A DNA stretch of 64,000 nucleotides from Streptomyces sp. NBC_00287 (GTDB lineage Bacteria > Actinomycetota > Actinomycetes > Streptomycetales > Streptomycetaceae). How positions within the stretch are numbered: the stretch's first letter is position 1; each line of letters begins with the position of its first letter. A program made the position numbers and the translations under genes. The stretch covers positions 868,001-932,000 of the forward strand of contig NZ_CP108053.1 of the NCBI RefSeq assembly GCF_036173105.1. The letters run 5' to 3'. This document shows positions 58,707 through 64,000 of this stretch, one piece after another. Under the pieces are notes generated by a model. It was not told the origin of the DNA. It worked only from the letters and a program-made list of their open reading frames with translations, and ran no database searches.

Positions 58707-59348
58707 TCAGCGTTTCCGGTACGCCGCCGTCACCTCGACCTCGACCAGCCAGCCCTTGACCGCCAGCGAGGCGACCTCCATCGTGGCCCGCGCGGGACGG
58801 GCCTTGTTGGCAAGCAGCGGTGCCTTGGGCGTCGAGGTGCCCATCGGAACGGCGACCACTTGATGAGTCGTCAGGTCGATGTTGGCGAAATACTGCCGGT
58901 ACGCGCGGTTCCAGCCCGCGTAGTCGGCGGTCTCGGCGCCGGGCGGCTTCATCAGATAGCACTTCATCGTGATGACGTCGGCCGGGGTGAGCCCCGCGGC
59001 CTCCAGATTGGTCCTGATGTTGCGCAGCACCACGAGCGCCTGCGCCTCGGTGACCGTGACACCCTGGGCGCCCTCGGTGAGCGACGGGTCGGTCCAGCGC
59101 TCCGGACTCCCCTCCGGCGCCGCGGGGTTGAGCGCGGAGGGCCCGAGACCGCTGCTCTGGTAGAGGGCCACTTCCCCGCCCGTCGCCACGCCGTTCGCGA
59201 TGGCCGGGTTGGACTGTCCGTCGGGCAGCATCACGCGTACGTCCTTCGGCCCCGGCCACCAGCCGCGGGCATCGGCGAGCGCGGTGCCGCCGGTGAGGAG
59301 CGACGCGGTCAGCGCCGTACCGATGACGACCTTCGTACGTCGCTTCAT
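58707..59348 (-). CDS. Secreted RidA-family (YjgF) protein
   Basis: 213 residues. The N-terminal signal peptide (about residues 1-26, 'VVIGTALTASLLTGGTALA') is unusual, since RidA proteins normally act in the cytosol on enamine/imine intermediates. The RidA core follows ('GVATGGEVALYQSSGLG', 'QALVVLRNIRTNLEAAGLTPADVITMKCYLMKP', 'ARATMEVASLAVKGWLVEVEVTAAYRKR'), with the ligand Arg in 'ARPARAT' present and the Glu of the C-terminal 'VEVE'. Its start overlaps the stop of the amine oxidase gene by 4 bases, so the two are made together. Confidence 0.9.
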   Translation of the reverse strand: MKRRTKVVIGTALTASLLTGGTALADARGWWPGPKDVRVMLPDGQSNPAIANGVATGGEVALYQSSGLGPSALNPAAPEGSPERWTDPSLTEGAQGVTVTEAQALVVLRNIRTNLEAAGLTPADVITMKCYLMKPPGAETADYAGWNRAYRQYFANIDLTTHQVVAVPMGTSTPKAPLLANKARPARATMEVASLAVKGWLVEVEVTAAYRKR

Positions 59349-60955
59349 GCGGCCATCACCCTCTCGTGGATGTCGGTCACGACCTTGCGGGCCGAGCTGA
59401 ACGCGCCGTGCTGCCAGGCGATGACATGGCTGAGCCAGTCCCCGGCGAAGTAGACATGTCCGGCGGGCTGGTTGAGGAGCCGGTACTCCGGGCCGTTCTG
59501 CGAGGCCCAGCCGACCCAGCCGCCCTCGATGTACGGGGTGCGGTGCCAGGCCACGCTGAAGGAGTGGTCGAGCTCTGTGCGATACTTCTCACCGTGGATC
59601 TTCACACCCCGGCTCACCGCCCGGGCGAGCCGCTCCTCGTGCGGCAACGCGCTGTAAGTCAGGGCGTCCGCACCGAAGTTGTAGTAGCCGACGAGGGTGC
59701 CGCGGCGACCGTGGTAGCCGTAGGACGGGTACCAGATGGTGGCCAGGTCGGTGTCGGTGGGCGTGATGCCTCCGTATATGTGCTCGTCGGTCTCCCACCA
59801 GCGGCTGCGGTACTCCAGGCCGATCTTGCCGACGGGTGTGGCGGTGGGGTACTTCAGCGCGGCGGTGACGTCCGCGCCGAGGTTGTGCTTGATACGGGCC
59901 ATCACCATGGGCGGTACGGCGGCGACGACGAAGTCCGCGTGCCGGGTACGGGTGCGGCCCTGGGCGTCCCGGTAGGTGACATCGGCGCCGTCCGCCAGAT
60001 TGGTCACCTCCAGCACCTCGGCGCCATAGGTGATCCGGTCCGGCCCGATGGCCTTGGCGAGGGCGTGGGGGATGGCGTCCATGCCGCCGACCGGCTGGAA
60101 CATGAGCATGGCCTGGTCGTAGCCGAATTCGAAGGAGAAGCGCTGTCCTACGCCGCTTGCGATGACGTCCGACAACGATGGCACCGGGCCGAGCATCGTG
60201 CCCGCTTCGAAGGCGGCGCCGGGCTCGACGGAGTAGCCGCGGCGGTCGCTGCCGGTGTAGGCGTAACCGTCCGCCTTGCCCTTGATGGCGCCGAAGTTGC
60301 GCAGGAAGGCGATCAGCCGCTCCTTGTCGGCGCCGGTGAGTTCGGCGTCCAGGGCGCCCTGGTCGGTGGCCTTGGCGAGCAGCTCGGAGACATAGCCGTA
60401 GACATCGGCCTTCGCGGTGCGCCAACGCATCGGCTGCCCGGCGAGGGCGGCGCTCTTCTCGTGGTAGATGTACGCGTTGGCGTTCTGGTTGGTGAACACC
60501 TCGATGGGGACGCCCAGTTCGCGGCAGTACTCCAGCGTGACATGCGACTGGGGCAGCCGGGCGGGCCCGGCGTTCATGTACTGCCCCTTGCTGAACGAGG
60601 CCGTCTGCGCACGCCCGTCCAGGTCGGTGAGACTCGTACCGCCGCGCACGGTCCAATTCCGCCCGCCGGGCCGGTCCTTGGCCTCCAGGACCCGGCAGTC
60701 GTAGCCGGCCTTGCCGAGTTCGTACGCGGTGGCCAGACCGGCTATACCGCCCCCGAGAACGAGCACCTTCTTCCCACTGCGCCCACTGAGCGCGAAGTCC
60801 CCGGCCTGCGGCGCCCGATACTCCGCCGCCCGCACCTCGGGCACCGGCGCGAGCCCCAACGCCCCCATCGCCGAATAGAGCACTCCCGCACCGCCGGCGA
60901 CCCCGACGGACCGCAGGAAGTCACGCCGCGATCCCGTAGTTCTCTCCGCAGCCAT
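59345..60955 (-). CDS. Tat-exported flavin monoamine/L-amino acid oxidase
   Basis: 536 residues from the ATG at 60955, after GGAGGAG. The twin-arginine signal 'SRRDFLRSVGVAGGAG' is near residue 9. The FAD fold has 'VLVLGGGIAGLATAYELGKAGYDCRVLEAKDRPGGRNWTVRGG' and ends with 'GHVYFAGDWLSHVIAWQHGAFSSA'. 'FGYDQAMLMFQPVGGMDAIPHALAKAIG' belongs to the substrate domain. It oxidises amines or amino acids to imines with release of hydrogen peroxide. Translational coupling to RidA is logical, because RidA can hydrolyse the reactive imine products. Both are exported. Confidence 0.95.
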   Translation of the reverse strand: MAAERTTGSRRDFLRSVGVAGGAGVLYSAMGALGLAPVPEVRAAEYRAPQAGDFALSGRSGKKVLVLGGGIAGLATAYELGKAGYDCRVLEAKDRPGGRNWTVRGGTSLTDLDGRAQTASFSKGQYMNAGPARLPQSHVTLEYCRELGVPIEVFTNQNANAYIYHEKSAALAGQPMRWRTAKADVYGYVSELLAKATDQGALDAELTGADKERLIAFLRNFGAIKGKADGYAYTGSDRRGYSVEPGAAFEAGTMLGPVPSLSDVIASGVGQRFSFEFGYDQAMLMFQPVGGMDAIPHALAKAIGPDRITYGAEVLEVTNLADGADVTYRDAQGRTRTRHADFVVAAVPPMVMARIKHNLGADVTAALKYPTATPVGKIGLEYRSRWWETDEHIYGGITPTDTDLATIWYPSYGYHGRRGTLVGYYNFGADALTYSALPHEERLARAVSRGVKIHGEKYRTELDHSFSVAWHRTPYIEGGWVGWASQNGPEYRLLNQPAGHVYFAGDWLSHVIAWQHGAFSSARKVVTDIHERVMAA

Positions 60956-61208
60956 CCACTCCTCCTCACCCGCGCCCGGCCCGACCGGCCCAGGGCGCGA
61001 CGTCCTGTCAACCCGGTCACCTGTGGGGGGTGAGTTGCTCGTGAGACCGGACGTGCCAGTCGAGGGTCCGTCAGGAGTGTTACGGAGGAATGCCGATGAC
61101 GTATCCGTGCCGCGTCCGCCTGGGCGGCACGCGCTGTACGCCACAGGCCGACCACAAGCGCGCAATCCCCGGCCGGCCGACGCGGCTCGCGAGGGGTGAC
61201 GGCGTCGG

Positions 61209-62357
61209 TCAGTCCTGGTGGATGACTCGGACGATGCGGTCCACGATCTCCGCGGCCCGCTCCGGGTGGTCCTCGAACCAGGTGCCGAGGTGATCCCGGA
61301 CGGCCTCTCCGACACAGCCCCGTACCTCGGGGTTGCCCAGCAGCCCGCGCGTGGCGCCGAGGAATTCAGGATGGTCGAGCTTCACCGACACGACGGCCGT
61401 GAGACCCTCGCCGAGCAGATCGGCGTAGGGCTCGAAGTACGCCACCAGCGCCCCCCGTTTCCGCCCGTACGCGGTGATCGCGGCCGCAACTCCGTCTCGG
61501 AAGCCTTCCACGTGCGTGCCGCCCTGAGGAGTAGCCCGGCTGTTGACGAAGCCGCGTATGCGCTCCTCGCCGGAGCCGCTCCACAGCAGGGCCACTTCCA
61601 TCGTCCCCGCCATCTTCGGCTCCTCCCGCTCGAAGCCGATGACGTCCGGATCGATGGCCGACCCCGTCTCCGCGTCGAGGGTGGCCACGAAGTCCCGCGC
61701 TCCCTCCGGGAAACGGAACCGCACCATCCGGGCCTCGCCCGCCGGGCGTTCGTCGGTCAGCGAGATCCGCAGGCCCCGGTTGAGAAAGGCCACCTGCCGG
61801 AAGCGCTCCGCCAGCACGGTGAACGAGCACCACGTCGTCTCGAAGATCTCCGTGTCGGGCCAGAAGGCGATGGTCGTCCCGCTTCCGGTCGCCGCGCCGA
61901 TGGCAGCGGGCGGGGCAACCGCGACACCACGCTCGTACTCCTGGATCTCACGGACACCGTCGCGCTGCACCTCGGCCGTCAGCCGGCTCGACAGGGCGTT
62001 GACGACGAAGAGCCCACCGATGTGATCACCCACGGCCGCGATGTGCCGGCCACTGGGCTCGGACCCGGCGTGGAGGCTGGTCAACTGCGCTTCGACAGCC
62101 GGGTCGTCGGTGTCTGCGGTGGCCACACGTGCACGTCGCGACCCCTCGTCGGTGACCCGAACTCCGCCGTCGGACGTGAGCGTGACGTCGACGGAGCCGC
62201 TGCGGTTCACCGCCCGGCCCACGACCTCGAACACCAGGTGATGCAGACCGCGTTCGCCGACCGAGCCGGCCCACATCCCGGGCCGCTTCCGAACGGCTTC
62301 CCGCCCCTCCAGCACTTCGATCCGGGCAGCGTCGTACCCCGTGCCTTCTCCACTCAC
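61209..62357 (-). CDS. Truncated, degenerate GyrB-like protein (GHKL plus transducer domain)
   Basis: 382 residues from a GTG at 62357, after GGGAGGGG. It opens 'RIEVLEGREAVRKRPGMWAGSVGERGLHHLVFEVVGRAVNR', like GyrB/ParE, but the essential ATP motif of GyrB (EVVDNSVDE) is altered to EVVGRAVNR, DNGRGIP is replaced by DEGSRRAR, and the G-loop GGLHGVG reads GDHIGGLFVV. A transducer domain follows ('THVEGFRDGVAAAITAYGRKRG', 'LTAVVSVKLDHPEFLGATRGLLGNPEVR'), but the TOPRIM and C-terminal parts are missing; normal GyrB has about 690 residues. It is therefore probably not an active gyrase subunit. Confidence 0.88.
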   Translation of the reverse strand: MSGEGTGYDAARIEVLEGREAVRKRPGMWAGSVGERGLHHLVFEVVGRAVNRSGSVDVTLTSDGGVRVTDEGSRRARVATADTDDPAVEAQLTSLHAGSEPSGRHIAAVGDHIGGLFVVNALSSRLTAEVQRDGVREIQEYERGVAVAPPAAIGAATGSGTTIAFWPDTEIFETTWCSFTVLAERFRQVAFLNRGLRISLTDERPAGEARMVRFRFPEGARDFVATLDAETGSAIDPDVIGFEREEPKMAGTMEVALLWSGSGEERIRGFVNSRATPQGGTHVEGFRDGVAAAITAYGRKRGALVAYFEPYADLLGEGLTAVVSVKLDHPEFLGATRGLLGNPEVRGCVGEAVRDHLGTWFEDHPERAAEIVDRIVRVIHQD

Positions 62358-62671
62358 GAAGACCCCTCCCATGGCGTCCGGCAGACCTCCCCAGCCTAGG
62401 CGGAATCCAGGAAAACACCAGGTCAGAGCCGCTCCGACGAGGTCATGGACGGGCGGGTGAGGGCACGCCGGGAAGCGGGTGACCCGGAGGCCGCGCACCA
62501 CACCCGGAACGTGTCCAGGGGCCCGCCGAGGTCGCGGAGGACCCCTCTGCCGACGCCCCTGAGGCCATGAGTTCACTCACCGCACTAAGTTGAGTCGATG
62601 AACGACGACGGCACGCTGCCCATGTGACGCGCATCACCGCAGCGCACCCCCCGCCCAGGACAGGGAACAGT
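62358..62671. other. Divergent spacer, 314 bases
   Basis: Separates the GyrB-like gene from the sigma factor. It should contain promoters for both. A frame of about 35 codons with fair composition (ending at about 62593) has no start codon of its own, so I do not call it. No palindrome stood out. Confidence 0.4.
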
Positions 62672-63316
62672 GTGGAACTTTCACTGCGCGCCCGCATACG
62701 GGCCGGGGATCCGGACGCGTTCGGGCAACTCTTCGATGAGCACGCGTCGGTGGTGCACCGGCATGCCGTCCGGGTGACGGGCAACTGGAGTGCGGCCGAC
62801 GACATCGTGTCACTGACCTACCTGGAGGCCTGGCGCCTGCGCGAACGGGTGCTTCCGGACGGCGACAGCCTGCGCCCCTGGCTGCTCGGCATCGCCACGA
62901 ACGTCCTGCGCAACACCTCGCGAGCCGCCAGACGTCACCGGACCGCACTCGCCCGGCTGCCACCCGCCACCCCCGTACCGGACTTCGCCGACGAGGTGAC
63001 CCAGCGCCTGGCCGACGCCGAGGAACTGGCCGCCGCGCACAAGGCGTTGAGCCGACTGCGCCGGGGCGAGCGGGAGGTGTTCACGCTCTGCGTCTGGGAG
63101 GGCCTGGACGCCGCCTCGGCGGCCGAGGCACTGGGCGTGGCCGTCGGCACCGTACGCGCCAGACTCTCGCGCGCCAGAAAACGGCTGCGCAGACTCACCG
63201 AGCTCGAACTCGACCGGGCAACAGGGCCGAGCGGGACGCAACGCCCCCCGGCGACCGGACAGATACCGGGCAGCCGCCACCAGGCGGCTCGGTCCCCGCA
63301 GGAGAAGAAGCGATGA
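62672..63316 (+). CDS. ECF-type RNA polymerase sigma factor
   Basis: 214 residues from the GTG at 62672, after AGGGAACA; a GTG at 62624 would add 16 residues. Region 2 is visible ('FGQLFDEHASVVHRHAVRVTGNWSAADDIVSLTYLEAWRLRERV'), then 'LRPWLLGIATNVLRNTSRAARR', and region 4 ('ALSRLRRGEREVFTLCVWEGLDAASAAEALGVAVGTVRARLSRARKRLRRL'). It overlaps the downstream CU044_5270-type gene by 4 bases (ATGA), an arrangement common in actinobacteria, in which the second protein probably controls the sigma factor. The C-terminal tail of about 35 residues is low-complexity. Confidence 0.92.
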   Translation: MELSLRARIRAGDPDAFGQLFDEHASVVHRHAVRVTGNWSAADDIVSLTYLEAWRLRERVLPDGDSLRPWLLGIATNVLRNTSRAARRHRTALARLPPATPVPDFADEVTQRLADAEELAAAHKALSRLRRGEREVFTLCVWEGLDAASAAEALGVAVGTVRARLSRARKRLRRLTELELDRATGPSGTQRPPATGQIPGSRHQAARSPQEKKR

Positions 63317-64000
63317 ACACCGACCCGCGACGCCGCAACGAGCCTGCCGAATACGCCGATCTGGCCGAGCTGCTGCCCGCCCCGGGCAACCCGGTGCTCC
63401 CGCAGGACCGCCACACCGTCCTCAAGGAACACCTGATGCGCCAGTTCACCGAAGAACAGTCCCCCGCGCCGAAGCCGACCGCCCGCGAACTCCTGGAACG
63501 CCCCCACTCCCCCCGCCGACGGATCGCCCTGCTCGCGGCACCACTGGCGCTGGCGGCGGCGGTGACCCTGGGAGTGGTGGCCCTGGACGACGACAACCGC
63601 CCCGCCCCCGTCACCGCGGCCCAACACCGCGAAGCCGTACAGCTGTTGGACCGTATCGCCACGGTGGCCGCCGAACGCCCGGCGACCAAGGTACGGAACG
63701 ACCAGTACATCTACACCAAGACCCGGGGCTCCGGCTCCGTCCTCGGCATCAGCAAGCACGTGATGCGCGACGCCGTGCAGCGCGAGGAGTGGAACGCGGT
63801 CGACGGCAAGCGGGACGGCTGGATCCGCGTGGACCCGCTGCCGTCCAACGCCGACTCGACCACGGCCCCCGACACCTCCCAGCGGGTCGAAGGCCCCGTG
63901 TACGGCGCCCCGTACCTCACCTACCGCGAACTCCAGTCCCTGCCCACCGACCCCGACGCCCTGCGGAAGAAGCTGTACGGCGATACGAACGACGTGGAGT
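63313..64000 (+). CDS. CU044_5270 family protein (3' end missing)
   Basis: The right edge cuts this gene; 229 codons remain. It begins with a cytoplasmic N-part ('ADLAELLPAPGNPVLPQDRHTVLKEHLMRQF'), has one membrane helix at about residues 72-92 ('IALLAAPLALAAAVTLGVVAL') and a long exported part with 'VRNDQYIYTKTRGSG'. This layout and the 4-base overlap with an ECF sigma factor match the CU044_5270 family, membrane proteins that sit beside ECF sigma factors in actinobacteria and probably act as their anti-sigma or sensor partner. Confidence 0.88.
   Translation, partial: MNTDPRRRNEPAEYADLAELLPAPGNPVLPQDRHTVLKEHLMRQFTEEQSPAPKPTARELLERPHSPRRRIALLAAPLALAAAVTLGVVALDDDNRPAPVTAAQHREAVQLLDRIATVAAERPATKVRNDQYIYTKTRGSGSVLGISKHVMRDAVQREEWNAVDGKRDGWIRVDPLPSNADSTTAPDTSQRVEGPVYGAPYLTYRELQSLPTDPDALRKKLYGDTNDVE

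Noticed and set aside
57352..59259. 635-codon leftward frame across the TolB amidohydrolase and RidA genes
   Set aside because: Runs in a different frame on the same strand as the real genes and is Arg/Pro-rich; no start with a ribosome site.
61096..61293. Small rightward frame with GGAGGA upstream (MTYPCRVRLGGTRC...)
   Set aside because: Strong ribosome-like site, but the frame ends inside the antisense of the GyrB-like gene, has weak composition and shows no recognisable features.
1..64000. tRNA or rRNA genes
   Set aside because: No cloverleaf, TTCGA arm plus anticodon region or rRNA-like stretch was recognised by eye; a tRNAscan search would be needed to exclude one.

Overview
The window is chromosomal DNA from a high-GC actinomycete, almost certainly a Streptomyces. 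Coding sequences show strong G/C bias at third positions, starts are ATG, GTG and occasionally TTG, many genes overlap by 4 bases, and the repertoire is typical of a soil saprophyte: many one-component regulators (DeoR, TetR, LysR, ROK, LacI, XRE), exported hydrolases, sugar ABC transport and ECF-type sigma factors. About 58 protein genes, one clear pseudogene and several repeats and operators can be supported. I saw no rRNA, tRNA, CRISPR array, insertion sequence or phage module.

Layout. 1-7.1 kb: a CbxX-type AAA ATPase (cut by the left edge), a membrane alpha/beta-hydrolase, a DeoR regulator, an SRPBCC protein, a cysteine-synthase-fold PLP enzyme and an RsbW-like kinase. 7.1-7.4 kb: a gene-free, repeat-rich spacer. 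7.4-12.9 kb: a MacB-type ABC exporter operon divergent from a TetR regulator that also leads a DUF4865 gene and a decayed phosphotriesterase gene. 12.9-20.6 kb: an unusual plant-like ketol-acid reductoisomerase divergent from an IlvY-like LysR regulator, an SDR/XRE pair, a ROK regulator, AlkB and the rRNA methyltransferase RlmG. 20.6-25.3 kb: an amino-sugar-type module (class II aldolase, SIS isomerase, divergent DeoR) and a GH15 glucosidase/trehalase. 25.3-28.9 kb: a copper module (exported protein, CopZ, CopA) around two CsoR-like operators. 29-33 kb: an exported glycerophosphodiesterase and a cupin/PmoA-like/Gfo-Idh-MocA operon behind a LacI-type operator.

33.2-35 kb holds a small membrane protein, a sigma factor and a pentapeptide-like protein in one operon. 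35-37.7 kb carries a DegT aminotransferase and a FemAB/CelD-like acetyltransferase separated by a spacer full of short duplications. 37.9-49 kb is a carbohydrate region: an exported BNR-repeat protein, a GH36 alpha-galactosidase, a LacI regulator with two perfect operator palindromes, a complete binding-protein-dependent sugar importer (without its ATPase) and a secreted clan GH-A glycosidase with carbohydrate-binding modules. 49-53 kb has a coupled ThDP enzyme/cyclase pair, a lipoprotein, a small conserved protein and a TetR regulator. 53.3-61 kb is a run of exported enzymes: dipeptidase-like protein with a discoidin domain, TolB-propeller amidohydrolase, secreted RidA and Tat-exported flavin amine oxidase. 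61.2-64 kb ends with a catalytically degenerate GyrB-like protein and a sigma factor/CU044_5270-type membrane protein pair cut by the right edge.

The most noteworthy points are the plant-like KARI with IlvY-type regulation, the degenerate GyrB-like ATPase/transducer protein, the translationally coupled exported amine oxidase and RidA pair, the sigma/pentapeptide operon, and several clean operators. All calls are from reading the sequence; no database search was run.
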